From: Stercorarius parasiticus | Taxonomy: Eukaryota > Chordata > Aves > Charadriiformes > Stercorariidae | Length of the DNA: 64,000 nucleotides | Direction: 5' to 3' | NCBI GenBank assembly: GCA_013396915.1 | Contig: VWZL01001295.1 | Coordinates: 249,690 to 313,689 of the forward strand | Shown: positions 1 through 12,034 of the stretch, piece by piece | Numbering within the stretch: the stretch's first letter is position 1 | How the letters are laid out: every line of letters starts with the position of its first letter | Notes under the pieces: model-generated | What the model saw: only the letters and a program-made list of their open reading frames with translations | What the model was told of the DNA's origin: nothing | Databases searched by the model: none | Program-made: the position numbers and the translations under genes

Positions 1-924
1 AATAACCCAAGGGTAACTTGGAATTAAATGAAGCTGTACAAACACATAGCCCAGCTCTGAAATCCTGACTCTGACAAGTAGCTCCTCTGCTTTCCAAGGG
101 ACTAAACATCTAACTAGGGCATGCAACTACCCTTTTCCACAAAGCCATCCGATAACACAATACTGGTCCTTCTTGAGTGGCTGACGTGGTAGTCCTTTAG
201 AGACTGGGAACTTGCAAATCCGTATGTATGCACAGGCACTGCCTTCTCTCTGCTTAAATAATCAGCACCTCCTGAGGAAAGACCTTCAGTACAAAAGACC
301 AATCAAAGACTGATAAAAGGAAATGCTTATGCAGAAATCCCAGCTTTTCTCTCATTTTCAATCAATTACTTCTCCTCTTGCGATCCTTGTAAGTTTAAAA
401 TTTGACAGCAATCTAAAAACTAAGCTGGTTATACTTTTACCGTTACTTTTTAAAAATTAAACAAAAAGGAGGAGTGTATTCCCAATGAGATTGGCGCAGT
501 CATGTGAAATGCACAAAAATATCCATTTAGAAAATATGTTTACGGTGGCCTCCTTTCTTAGCTTCCTACTTGTGATTTCTGCTGCGAGAAACAAAAACCT
601 CAGACTGATAGCAATAGTCTAAGAGCAAGGAAGCAAGTTCTTGCCAGGCCAGAGACTGATTTAGCAATAAATGGCATTGCACAAGAAAGTCAAGTCGTAA
701 TGTAGTTGTTAAAATGCGATAGCACGCTTCCCACCTGGCTTTGAGCACAGAGGGGGAAGTGACTCACTACAGACTATGGAGAGGATCAGTAGAAAACTGT
801 GGGTTTACAGTAGCGTCTTAGAACAGATATTCAAGTCTTCGGACTACAGTGCTAAAGTCCGATTTTGAAGTAGATGGCAACTTGGGCTTGTAGTTAAGGC
901 AAAACCTGATCCAGCCCACAAAGT

Positions 925-1030
925 GTGTATGTGACTTCAAACAAGTCAATTCAGTCTCCTTTTTATCAGTTTCCTCATACGTGGGAAAAAAAAATTAATT
1001 CTTACCTCAGAGGGGTATCATAAGACAGGA
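925..1030 (+). repeat. MIR SINE relic
   Basis: This segment aligns by eye with the core and 3' part of MIR in the sense direction: a 'tgtgac...caagt' stretch, then the diagnostic CAGTTTCCTCAT block exactly preserved, then 'cttacctcagaggggtatcataaga', which corresponds to the MIR 'tacctcatagggttgttgtgagga'. Divergence is high, as expected for a pre-avian SINE. The GTAAG-like string in it (minus strand, near 1010) is part of the repeat and is not evidence of a splice site. Confidence 0.72.
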
Positions 1031-2339
1031 AGTATGGATACACTCCAAAAACAAAGCATCATTATTATGTTTGGCTAAAAATGTGGAACATGGTAAGGTA
1101 GATTCCAAAAATAATCATTATGTCCACTCTCACTGGAGAACCGGGTTAGGAAGACAAATCCAGGTTAGGCTCCAGTCTGCTCGCAGGAAATCAGGCTGCT
1201 CTCTTCCTTCCTCTTCATGGGATAACGCATCACTAATAATGAGCAAACCTGGAAAATCAAAACCAGATCCAAGCTCCAAAAGCTGGTGTTTGCTCATGAG
1301 AAGCAAGAAGGGAGCAGAAATGGGTTTTTTTTTTTTTTCTTTGAGCGATAAGCAATGAAGATTAAAAATTTGGCTCAAGATGTATTCAGAGCATGGACAT
1401 GGGTGTATCTGTCCTTCTGCACAGGATTGCCTCCTGAGTGCCCTGACTTTGTTGCCCTCTCTGTGCCATGATCAAGAGCTGGATCCTTCCCAGCCTGTCG
1501 ATCACGGCTTTTTGCTCCCAGCCAGGAAAGCATCACTCACAACCAGCCTCTCCTCACCCACTCACTGCTTCGCCAGCAAATGGGCTCCATAGTCCAAAAG
1601 AACTGAGGATTTTGTCTCTGGTAATCAGGGGACAGGAACTGCAGAAATCAGCAGATTTCCAACTTCCTGACAAAACTTTCCCTGTGTTTCAAAAACTCTT
1701 GGCAAAGGCTTTGCTCGCAGAGTCTGCAAGCCGGCGGGTGAGAAGGACCCAGCCCAGACAGTTGAAGGCAACACTGACGGCTCACGTTACTGCCGGCAAG
1801 GGGATGCAGACCGCATGTTTCACTGAAAAACGAAAAACACAGAAATAAAAGAAGATCAAAAAAGAAACCGACGCAGCTGGACTCACATTTCCAATTCCTT
1901 CTGTATTTTCAAACAAAATAGCACAAGGAATAATTTTTTTCTTCTTCTTTTGAAAAATCACATTTCAGACAGTATTTCACCAGACTGACAGAGCAGAGCA
2001 AACAATTACATTTCAAACAAGACTTGAAGATGGAGCCACTAAATTCCTAACTGTTGTATGACTGTAACCTTGAGGTTGTGAGACTTAATCCTGTGTAAAA
2101 TTAAATACTAAGATATGAGATTTTAAAAAGAGTATGCAACTTTTTTCAGAAAAGGGTATTTTTTTCCCACCATAATCTCCAATCTGTTCCGCTGTAGAGA
2201 TGATTTATTCAGTAGCTCTGCAAGTGTACCCATTGTAAAAGTGAATCCCGTGGGACAGAAGCTACCTCAATTATTATTTATCATGGCCCTTGCCTGTTAC
2301 ATTATCAAAGTGTTTCCACATGTTTACTAATGAATCTTT

Positions 2340-2485
2340 ATAAGGCCTGTTATGAGGTGATTTAATAGGATTATCCCTATTTTTCAGATGAGGAAACTGA
2401 GAGACAATGAGAGACTTGTCCAAGGTCAAACAGAAAAGCCTGCAGCAGACCCGGGAACTCCATCCCTGCTCTGACTCCCTGTCCC
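2340..2485 (-). repeat. MIR SINE relic, antisense
   Basis: This is the best preserved MIR in the window. The plus strand carries the complement of the MIR core: 'ttatccctatttttcag', the diagnostic ATGAGGAAACTGAGAGAC block, 'cttgtccaaggtcaaacag', and then 'ggaactccatccctgctctgactcc'. All are in MIR order at MIR spacing. It lies in the CASTOR2 intron, in the same direction as the gene. Confidence 0.85.
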
Positions 2486-2983
2486 TTCACCTTGCGACTG
2501 CAGCAGCAAACCTGCTCGCCCAAGAAAGGCTCATTTGCCCAAAAGGCCACTCTGCCAAAACCCCAGAGAGACCTTCTGTGACTCTCAGGCCAAAAGCCTG
2601 AGGATGACGGTTGGCCAGCATGCCACCATCAGCTTAATACTGCACACAAAGGAAAGAACGCCCCTTCTTTGCTTTAATTGCACAAGAATTAGCTCAAAGC
2701 ATCAAGCCTCCCCTCAAAAGAGAACTGTTAGTTTGGACTCAAACACATGCATCATTCTGCATTTCCAGAGTTCGACACAAGGAATTAAACTGATTCTAGT
2801 AAACCCCAAACAACTAAACACATTGCGCTGGGATTATGAGAGCTACCCTTGATCCATCATTAGCTCTGGAGACTTTGTACCAAGGCTGGCAGAAAGCTGG
2901 AAAAGACCCATCACTGCACCAAGAGAAAATAAAGTTGGTGAAGTTTTAGGGCAGAAAACATAGCTTAAGTCAGAAAACCTATG

Positions 2984-3400
2984 CTATGAGGACAGGCTGA
3001 AAGAGTTGGGGGGGTTCAGCCTGGAGAAGAGAAGGCTCCGGGGAGACCTTCCAGCCCCTTTCAGTTCCTAAAGGAGCTCCAGGAAAGCTGGGGAGGGACT
3101 CTGGATCAGGAAGTGTAATGTTAGGACAAGGGGGAACGGTTTTAAACTGGAAGAGGGGAGATTTAGATGAGAGATGGGGAAGAAACTGTTTGCTGTGAGG
3201 GCGGTGAGTCCCTGGCCCAGGTTGCCCAGAGAAGCTGTGGCTGCCCCATCCCTGGAGGGGTTCAAGGCCAGGTTGGACGGGGCTTGGAGCAACCTGGGCT
3301 GGTGGGAGGTGTCCCTGCCCAGGGCAGGGGGTGGCACTGGGTGGGCTTTAAGGTCCCTTCTAACCCAAACCATTCTATGATTCCATGATTCTGTGATTCC
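2984..3400 (+). mobile_element. CR1 LINE, 5'-truncated 3' end
   Basis: The segment starts inside the C-terminal coding part of CR1 ('tatgaggacaggctgaaagag', 'ttcagcctggagaagagaaggctccgg'). It continues through the usual 'cccaggttgcccagagaagctgtggctgccccatccctggagg' stretch and ends in the CR1 3' untranslated end ('ggtcccttctaacccaaaccattctatgatt'). The tail at 3372..3400 has three imperfect 8-bp units (ATTCTATG, ATTCCATG, ATTCTGTG). The reading frame is broken and no protein is expected. It is inserted antisense to CASTOR2. Confidence 0.95.
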
Positions 3401-3932
3401 CACCTCTGCCCGAGAGCCTCTGTCTAGGTACAGACAGGACATAAATTTGTTTGTCTTTCCCTCCTGACTTGACCAGGAGGATCCCCCGAGCCTGCCAGAG
3501 ACAGAAATTTTCTTGCCTTGACGAATGACTGCTGATCCTTGGAAAAAACTGAGGCATGGAGGCCTCCATCTCCTGCACCAAAGAGAAAATCTGGCAAATC
3601 TGCTCAGAGACCAACCCTAGGGAGTGCTGCCTGCTGGCATTTTGCGAGGGATTACCATGAATGAAATGTTTTCTGTTTGCGGGTGACGACAGACTTGTTT
3701 TTTGGAAGGTTATTGTAGCCTCATCATTTCTAGACTAAGGTCACAGCATTTACGAGATGCCAAGGTGGAGGAAATCCACATCCTTGTCACATCACAAACT
3801 TGAGAAACATATGTCTTGATATATGTTAAAAGTAGGTTCACAACCAGCAAAGTTTGGGAACTGAGGGCTGAATGCTTTCAGCCTTGGGAAAGGGGTTCAT
3901 TTCTCTGCTGTATCGCTGATCCCTCAGCTCTC

Positions 3933-4000
3933 CCTGTGCTTCAGTTCTCGACCTGTGACGGGGAGTAATAGCACCTCCTCATCTCTTATGGGGTGCTCCA
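3933..4000 (+). repeat. probable MIR relic
   Basis: A short stretch, 'ctgtgcttcagttctcgacctgtgacggggagtaatagcacctcctcatctcttatggggt' in pieces, follows the MIR core order (CTGTGCCTCAGTTTCCTCATCTG, then the A/T-rich spacer, then TACCTCATAGGG). It is more diverged than the copy at 2.4 kb, and the flanks cannot be matched by eye, so the ends are approximate. Confidence 0.5.
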
Positions 4001-6595
4001 CATAAAAGTCACTTAAAAAACAGGGAAAGATCATGAATTACAGTCCTACCAGCGCTTAAAATATACAAATGCTTCAAAAAGTCTTACAGAGTCAGCCTTG
4101 TCCCTTCCTCACCACTGGGTGTACTGTTTGCCACCCTGGCAGACTGTGGATAGCTTCAGATAGAGGCAAACAATGAAAGCCACCAATTTCCCCCGCCTAA
4201 AGAAACCCCAAAACAAACCCAAACCCACCAGTGGAACATCACGCAGATGGTCAAATGCTGTCTAGTGAAACAAATAAGATGGGCTGCTGCTACTTCTCTG
4301 CTGAGATGCATCTTGCTTTTAGAGACCAACTGAAAATTTCAGTGAATCATTTCATCATTTCAGCCAGAAAAGCTTTTTTAGGTCCTGCATTTATGAGAGC
4401 GGGTTGATAAGAGCGAGCCATGGTATCTATCTGCTCATCTGTCTCAGACTTTGGAAAGTGCTACGAAGCAGCCAAGACGTAATAAATTTAAAGAAGGAAA
4501 TCATGGCCAGTCAAGTGGTTCAGGAAGACATGTCTGGGCTTTCTCACCACAGGCTGCGAAACAAAAATAGATATCGATACACACCCATCTGCTGGAGGAA
4601 ATAGTCAAAAATATGTATTATTTATGCAGCATTTCTTTAAATAGGAGCAAGCAGAGAAACTGGACCAAAAGACTTTACGTGGCAGGTTACAGACACAAGA
4701 AATAATATGTGCTATCAAGATCTGCAAACTCACTCACATATGAGCTCTAAGGTGAAGCTAAAGTGCTCCTTTCTCCAGGTGACACAAACCAGACCTGGAA
4801 TATTACACATTTCTCAGTCTTCCTTCCCTTCCCCCAAAAGCTGTAACTACCAAACCCCACTGCCTCTCGGGAGAGGGCAGAAATCCCATGTAATCACAGC
4901 CCCCCAACACGTTTATTGATCTACATCAACATACATGCACTGCAGGAAAAACCTTCCCAACCGAGCACATATTTCTAATTATCCAGTAGTCAAATCCCCA
5001 TGTTTTTAATTTGAATGTAGGTCATTAATACCACATTACTTAAAAAACCCTGAAAACCACAGACACAGTGTAGTCTGCCCAATACAGAGATCCAAAAGAG
5101 AGTGATTGTGCACGTGTTTAATAGAGAAAAACATCTTCTGCCTAGCAACCAGCAAGCTCTCCTGGCGGACCAGGGGAAGGAATTCAGCACTATAAATGTC
5201 AGCAAGCAAATTAAGCTACCGAGCCTGAGATACAAAGGCCTAGTCACTGGGCAATAAAAAATTAAAGGGAAATAGTTATAGAAGAAATATTAAAAAAAAA
5301 CAGATGCATCTATTAGCTTGCTTCCCTCTGTATCTTTAAATAAAGTTACAGATTGCTCCCAGCTAGATGGGTTCTGTGCTTGCACTTATTTATAACCCGA
5401 TTTCTTGCCCATTTTATATACAGGATGAGAGAGAGGACACTGAAAGCAATTTACCATTTTGATGTTATTGTAAAAGGGACTCAACGTGGTACTAAAGCAG
5501 ATGATGGTCCTGAATCCAAGGTCAGATAGGGAACAGGTTGTCTGAGGATGATGGTTATCAAAAAAAGCGCTGCCAGCAGGAGGGCTTTTTTTTTTCTTTT
5601 TATCCTTTCTTTTTATTAGAATGAGGTCAACATTTTATGAATTCTGACAAAATCTCTCTGCCACCCTAACTAGGTGAGATTTTTCAAATAGTTCCATTAT
5701 TCTTAATGTACTGGGCAATTTATTGTGAGGTACAAACTGAGATTAAGAGCCTCTTCATTCTGGAAATTCTGTAAACGTATGGATTTCTGGCCTTGGAGAA
5801 GACACGAGCTGTATCAGGCAGCCAAAGGAGGTTAAAGGAAGGACTGTCACCTCCGTCTTGCAGCTGAACCTTGGTGTGGGGAGACTAAGAGTCTTGCTCT
5901 ATGTTCACATAGGGCATCTGTACCAAAGGAGATGATGTTTCCCACCACTGCTTCAGTACTGAATTCAAACTGCCTTTCCTCTCTGGTTCAAACCCAGAAG
6001 AGATCAGTCAGGACCCAAGGTCTGCTGACTGCAGTGACCTACATGAAATGGGCTTGCCAGTTCTAGGAAAAGTAAGACGAGACTACATGAAGGTGATGTC
6101 TTCTCCTTATTCACCCCCAGTTCCCCTGAAACATGCATGTTTACCGACTTAGAAATCACTCCTCCCTCGACTCCAGCATTTGATTTATTTTCCCTTCTCT
6201 GATACCTTTTAAGTTCACTGCCTACAGAGAAAGGCTGTAACGCAAAGGACACCAACCAAGTGCCAAGGCAGTGATTTCACCTTGAAAATGGTAGCAACAT
6301 GTTGCTTTACAATCTTCCATCTTCAGGACAGCTTCACCTGGGTGACAGACTGTCACAGACCCCATTTATATAGATGTTCATGGAGCAAATCAACAGCTGC
6401 CAAGGTGACAGAGGAGGCCAGGTCAGGGCAGCAACCAGCTAGGGGCTGTTCCCGAAATGGAGAAAGAAGCCTTGCAACTCTACCCACTGCCCTGTAAGAG
6501 GTCTCAAAAAGGGAGATTCCTCTTTCCATCATAAATAGGGCAGAAACTCAAAAAAGCCAAACTCGTTGCTTTCAAGGTTGCCTTCTGCTTGAGGG

Positions 6596-7455
6596 TAGGA
6601 AGGCTCTACTGAGGGACCTGGACAGGCTGGATTGATGGGCCAAGGCCCATTATATGAGGTTTAATAAGGCCAAGTGCCGGGTCCTGCATTTCGGTCACAA
6701 CAACCCCAAGCAACGCTACGGGCTTGGGGAAGAGTGCCTAGAAAGCTGCCCAGCAGAAAAGGACCTGGGGGTGCTGGTGGACAACCAGCTTCACATGAGC
6801 CACCAGTGTGCCCAGGTGGCCAAGAAAGCCAACAGCATTCTGGCTTGTATCAGGAATAGCGTGGCCAGCAGGAGTAGGGAAGCGATCATGCCTCTGTACT
6901 CGGCACTGGTGAGGCCTCACCTCGAGTGCTGTGTTCAGTTCTGGGCCCCTCTGTACAAGAGGGACATTGAAGTGCTGGAGCGGGTCCAGAGGAGAGCTAC
7001 CAAGCTGGGGAGGGGTCTGGAGACCAAGCCATATGAGGAGAGGCTGAGGGAGCTGGGCACGTTTAGTTTGGAGAAGAGGAGGCTGAGGGGAGACCTCATT
7101 GCCCTCTACAACTACCTGACAGGAGGTTGCAGAGAGGTGGGGGTTGGCCTCTTCTCCCAGGTGAATAATGACAGGACCAGAGGAAATGGTCTGAGGTTGC
7201 GGCAGGGGAGGTTTAGATTAGACATTAGGAAGGATTCCTTTCCTGAAAGAGTGGTCAGGCACTGGAACAGCCTGCCCAGGGAGGGGGTTGAGTCACCATC
7301 CCTAGAGGTATTGAAGAAATGTGTAGATTTGGCACTTCAGGGCATGCTCTAGTGACAGAGATTGTAGGGGGGCGTTTTTTGTGTGTGTATGGTTGTCATT
7401 GAGACTCGATGATCTCAAAGGTCCTTTCCAACCATGAAGACTCTATGATTCTAAG
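6596..7455 (+). mobile_element. CR1 LINE, 5'-truncated, with open C-terminal frame
   Basis: This copy starts within the reverse-transcriptase coding region and runs through the CR1 3' untranslated end. The 3' end carries the typical 'ctcgatgatctcaaaggtcctttccaacc' segment and a short 8-bp tail (ACTCTATGATTCT). A GT-rich expansion sits at about 7379..7390 in the 3' UTR. CR1 copies are normally 5'-truncated, and this one keeps about 0.86 kb. The open frame (see the next entry) suggests it is among the younger insertions in the window. It lies antisense to CASTOR2 and ends about 20 bp from the exon-like block at 7473. Confidence 0.95.
6600..7352 (+). pseudogene. CR1 ORF2 fragment: C-terminal end of the reverse transcriptase and tail domain
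   Basis: The frame begins in the last part of the CR1 reverse-transcriptase region and runs to the natural stop at 7350..7352. Recognisable blocks in order are [88 protein letters not shown] and [15 protein letters not shown]. All are characteristic of CR1 proteins. There is a stop (TGA) at 6633..6635 where the family has a CGA arginine codon, a typical CpG decay event. Downstream of it, 232 codons are open. The catalytic FADD region and the endonuclease lie in the missing 5' part, so the fragment cannot be active alone. Confidence 0.9.
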
Positions 7456-7472
7456 GTGCAAAAATATACTAC

Positions 7473-7601
7473 CTTGCCATAGGAATGATAGTACAGAGGA
7501 GCTCCTTCTCCTGGTAGCACATAGCTAGGTCCCAGTGGTGGCAATTCTGGGAAGGTTCTTATCAAACTGTTCAGCTTCGTTTCAAGTGGATGCAAGAGAT
7601 A
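7473..7601 (-). other. exon-like block of 129 nt, unknown
   Basis: On the minus strand the block is bounded by a good acceptor (GGTATTTCTTTGTTTCAG) and a fair donor (GGCAAG|GTAGTA). The 129 nt give 43 codons open only in phase 0, starting YLLHPLETKLNSL and ending APLYYHSYGK. I do not recognise the peptide. It cannot follow the CASTOR2 exon in frame: that exon ends in phase 1, and entering this block in that phase meets a stop within a few codons. A CR1 3' end abuts the donor side at about 20 bp. It may be an alternative or unrelated exon, or a chance combination of splice-like sites. Confidence 0.2.
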
Positions 7602-10600
7602 CTGAAACAAAGAAATACCTGAGGGTAAACTGTAGCCATCTCTCACCTCCATGCAATTGGACCAACTTATATAGATGGATGGGCTCTTCCTTCATTAGGT
7701 TTGTAGAGAATGAAGGTGGTTGAGGGAGACTGTTCTTCATTTTACACTGTGTTGTGCAATTAGAGAAGTGCTGTAAAATGGGAGGCTAGATGGATGGCAT
7801 TTCATGGAAAGCTACCCAAGCACAGATAATGCTAAACCTAGTAGTGGACTTCCAAGAGAAAAAAGGATGAATAAACAAAGCAGCTGGGTTAACCAGAAAG
7901 AGAAAAAGGACAAGCAAAACAAAACAAACACCCAAAATTCTCCTTCACCTCCAATAAAAGACTCTCTGGATATATGGTACAGAACCTGCAATGTGACAGC
8001 CACTGGAGGAATGTTGCTACCCCATCTTCCCCCAAAACCCATTATTTTATTCAGATGACAACTCCAAGAGAGGACTGCAGTGTCAGCAGCTGCTTCCTGG
8101 TGCACATATACAGGGTTCCATAGAGCATGGCTGTCTCCAGGTGTGCTGGCATGTGCTTTCCTTTCAGTGCGTGAAAGCTAAAACCTTTGATGAATGGAGA
8201 CTACTGGGACCAGGGAGACCACAGGCTAAAAGTTCTGCTGGTACAGTTGCCCAGGGATGGAGGGACTCTGCCCTTGCTGCCCTCTGAAAAAGGGACAGAC
8301 TATGCAGAGAGCACAGGGGCTACGGTATATCTGCACCACACACAGGCAGCTCCTGCTTTCAGCAAAACTTTGGGAAAAAACCCAAACTGAACTCAAACAA
8401 ATATTCCTGTATTTCAGGGAGCAGCAGCCACTTGATTTTTCTGCCACGTGCTGGCTGCACGGCAGGTGATAAATGCAAGGATTTTACATGGCTGTCCAAG
8501 CACCCCAGTAGCTGAGACACTTGTCTTCACGCAGGAGGGCCCATGGCCAAACTCCTTATGCTAATTCATCTCAGTATCAGCCAGGAAAAGAGCTTTCTGT
8601 GCACTGTCACCCTGTGTTATTTGCTGAATAAAATTCTTCCTCATTAACAGGCCAAAGCCCAAGAAATGGCCACTGGAACAAACAAGGTTCTGTGCAGATA
8701 TAATCCCCACCTCACCGCCGGGGAATTAAAGGCAAAGAATTAGGCTGTAGCCGTTCCCTTCCAGCACGATGAATGCTTAAGCAGGTTACGGCTTTGCGCT
8801 GCAGCTGTTTTCTGGGGAGAAGAAATAATGACTTCTTTACCAGCCCGACTCACTTGCTACTCTCAGGGAAACAAGCCTGAGGATTATTTTTTGACAAAAC
8901 AGTTAAGAATGATTACTGCATGTCAGTATGTTTGAAATGTTAACCTCAACGATTGCTGAAAGTGCCAGCATTTCTCCATCTTATTCTTTTCCCTTCAGTG
9001 CTGTTTGTGACATGCAGGGGAAGGGGCCTGGCTAACTTGAGAAAACTTGAGAAAACAGGACAATCTTCTCACTGCTGCTGTAGCAAAAATTCATATAGGT
9101 GCCTGAGAAAGAAAGGTCCTAATTTTTCACAGAGAAAAGCCTGCCCTTCAGAGACTTACATTGAGTTTGGTACACACTGGAAGAATGAAAGTTACCTGGA
9201 GAGGAAAAAAAGAAGTCACTTCTTGTTGGTGCACTTGCTACCTGAACTGCTCACCACCAAAGCTGAAAATTTACCCTGTAATTGTTGAGCCGAACCTGAC
9301 ATTTGTCTGGTCAGGTCAAGAAGCAGCTGATCCACTCGAAGCAGACGTAACCGGTGATGTTTTGCAAGAAGGTGGGATGCTGCAGTTCGTATAGATGTTG
9401 ATCCTGTTCAAGCCCATGGGCTGATTACAAGCTGTACAAAGGCCAAGCGAGATTCCTCCTCCTGAGACATAGCCAGACCGTGAGGGGAAGCAGGGAGTGA
9501 AGCAGAGCCCTTTCACTGTTACAAGGCATCCTAGATGAGAGATCCTGAGTTCCTTATGGCATACAGAAATGAGGAACAGGGATGGAACAACAGCGGAAAT
9601 TGTGGTCACGGCTAACCCTGAGAGGAAGCTTTGGATATGGTGGTGACAATTCAGAAAGAAGAGCACGGGCTGGACACAAACCCAGAGGGCATGGTTAGGA
9701 GAGTTAGCAGGATGCAGAGAATAGAAGTCTTGCCAGAAGATCATCACGATCAAAGAAAAGGTGATGAAGCTGCCAGCTCCGTGACACTACTACCCATGCT
9801 GGGTTTTGCACCCAGCTTCCTGCCATGCCATGGCAGAAGACAGCCTTGGTGTGCTCCTTCCTTCCCCTGTGTTGCTCAGAAGGTGATCTTTTCTCCTGCA
9901 AAGACTCTGTTTTATTACGACAACTGCATGTGGTGTATTTGAAAAGAAGGGATGTTATATGCGGCCAAAACTATAGCCCAACGGAAGCTACATGGGTACC
10001 ATAACCATCAGCGGTAAATCCATGTGTGTATGAGAGCCAAGGTAACAAAGTCAAAATGGTCCAAGGAGAGAGGACTGCTGCTTTGAAGTGCAGCTGCACT
10101 GTCTGGTTTAGAGAGATAACCTGGGGCACCAGCGGGACACACAGCTCCTCGAGGACGCTGCTCTGGCTAGACCTGGGATTTGCTCCAAGTACAACCAGTG
10201 GGGCACACAGTGCAGCACAACGCCCCACTACTGATGAGCAAAACCACTGCTTGAGCTTACCTTTGTTTCAGGCTGGAATAATTTTCAGAGAGATAAATAG
10301 CAGCGTGGCTGCTAGAGGCTGCACGGGGGTGGTTGCAATCCAAACTTGCCACCAGTGATTGAACTGAGGAATCTGCCTTGTGCCAACTGGGCAGAGAAAT
10401 GAGGGCCACGGATATTGCAGGCACAGATGTGATGCTGGAGGATGAGCATGCCCCTCGCATGGCAAATCTGGAGGGACAGCACAGTTCAGTGACGCAGACT
10501 CCCTCCTCAGAATGGGAATCTCTGGGTTGATTGCTCAGCCACGTGCTGCGTGCCTTGGAATAAAACCTTTTCTCCTCCTTTGGTGACTTCTGTCTTAAAA

Positions 10601-12034
10601 TGAAGCTCTTAGAGGGAGGCTTTGCATCCTACTACTATGGTTAAACCAAATTTGAATCCATTTCCCCCAGCTACCACTGGTAATAAAAAAGCTGATACTA
10701 CCGACAGTAGTAAGAAAACGCTCCTGCATATACCCCCTGAAAAAATACAACAAGGGACATTCTGGCAGCAGAACTGTATGTCACCTCCTCTTTTGGGAGC
10801 AAAAGCAGAACATGTGACATACATTTTCAATCAAACCCCACAACTCTCAAATTAGAAACAGCAATAGCTGTGAAGATCCAGTCACCTATTCTCAACCTAG
10901 TGATTATTTTATGAAAATGTTTAGCCACCATCGTAGTGTTCTAGGATGTAATAATTTATTCTATTATATGTTTATGAGTACTTCTGAAACTGAAAGGGAA
11001 ATAATTCAGCAATGCTACTAATTATAAAACTTTGACTCTGTACTGAATAAAGACGGTATAGTTTCTAATTTTCTCCTTAGGGTTTGGATATTACAAAACC
11101 ATTGAATATTACAGTGTCATAAGTAGCTATCCAAGAGTTAATTCCTATTCAGGAATGAAATCCTCTTTTTTCATGTTTTAATGAAATTTCTCCAAGCTGG
11201 TAAAATGTGTAGACTTTTAATTCCAACCACAGAAAGCAGGGATTGAACAAAAATAATAATAGCTGCACAACACTTCCTCATTCCATCACCTCAATAACAC
11301 AGCTACAAACAAAACCTCCCCACATGATAAATGTTATTACAAACTATTTCCATCCACAAAGCCAAACCATCCTCTCCATCAGCACTCGCCCAACGCCAAG
11401 CATCTGCAGCTCCCAAGCACATGCCAACCGCCTTCTCTGACACTCAGCCAACTCGACCTTTGACACAGGCAGAGAGAGACCTTCAGCCACCATGGGCAAA
11501 GATGGCACATTTATTACGGAGAGAGCTAGGTGTAAGAAAGGGGGATAAATCACAGCATTCAGTGATGAGCCAAAGGAGCCGATTCGCAGCTCCACAGCAC
11601 TGCAATGGTTGTGGGGACGATACGAACTACTCATCTCCAAGGGCTCCTTTTAAAGAAAGAGGTTGGATGAACAAGCTGGAGATGCATGATGTGGTGTGCT
11701 TGTGGAGGTCTGGGGACAAAGCCCAGCTCATTTTAATACAATGATATACAGATGGGTTTGCTTTTTCAAATACGCTTAAGCTGCTCTCTAAGATTTGTGT
11801 GTGCTCTTCTCCTGGCATTAAAATATATTCATATTCCATGTGTGAAACACCTTGTAGAGAACAGCAGCAGAGACAGTGTGCTTAAGTGATCAAAGCCCCT
11901 TTCATAGCTGTACTACTAATGCTGACAAACAGACCTGTTTTACAAACGCTTTGCTTATAATCTCAGCGAGAGATGACATGTTTTCCTCCTCCACCCCCAG
12001 GCTGGATAGCGAAATGGCACACGCTGACACTTAC
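7602..12034. other. unique intronic sequence, nothing recognised
   Basis: This stretch has no recognisable repeat family and no coding similarity. A short direct repeat (10-bp unit AACTTGAGAA, 2.3 copies) lies at 9034..9056. The part from about 10.88 to 11.2 kb is strongly AT-rich with many ATTA/TAAT words. A weak splice-bounded block at 10261..10434 on the minus strand was noted and not accepted. Confidence 0.6.
9034..9056. repeat. short tandem repeat, 10-bp unit
   Basis: The unit AACTTGAGAA occurs 2.3 times in direct succession without mismatch. It is too short to suggest a function. Confidence 0.8.

Larger units (their letters stand above)
1..12034 (-). other. CASTOR2: CASTOR2 intron 2, partial (3' part beyond the left edge)
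   Basis: This stretch follows the donor of the CASTOR2 exon. No sequence encoding the next expected segment of the protein (the ELPSSEHL...TYQTDFIL region in mammals) was found on the minus strand, so the next exon lies to the left of the window. Apart from the repeats listed separately (MIR relics near 0.9, 2.4 and 3.9 kb; CR1 copies at 3.0-3.4 and 6.6-7.5 kb), the sequence is unique and moderately AT-rich with short A or T runs. An exon-like block at 7473..7601 is listed on its own. Reading frames in 7.6-12.0 kb are short and resemble nothing known. The intron assignment is inferred from exon phase and family structure. Confidence 0.75.

Noticed and set aside
5390..5960. MIR-like words ('cccattttatatacaggatgag', 'ttcacatagggcatctgta')
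   Set aside because: Matches are fragmentary and not in consistent order or spacing, so they cannot be separated from chance by eye.
10261..10434. Minus-strand splice-bounded block (donor ACAAAG|GTAAGC) with an open 58-codon frame
   Set aside because: The acceptor side (CATGCTCATCCTCCAG) is mediocre and the peptide is low-complexity Ser/Ala with no family resemblance. Pairs of this quality are expected by chance.
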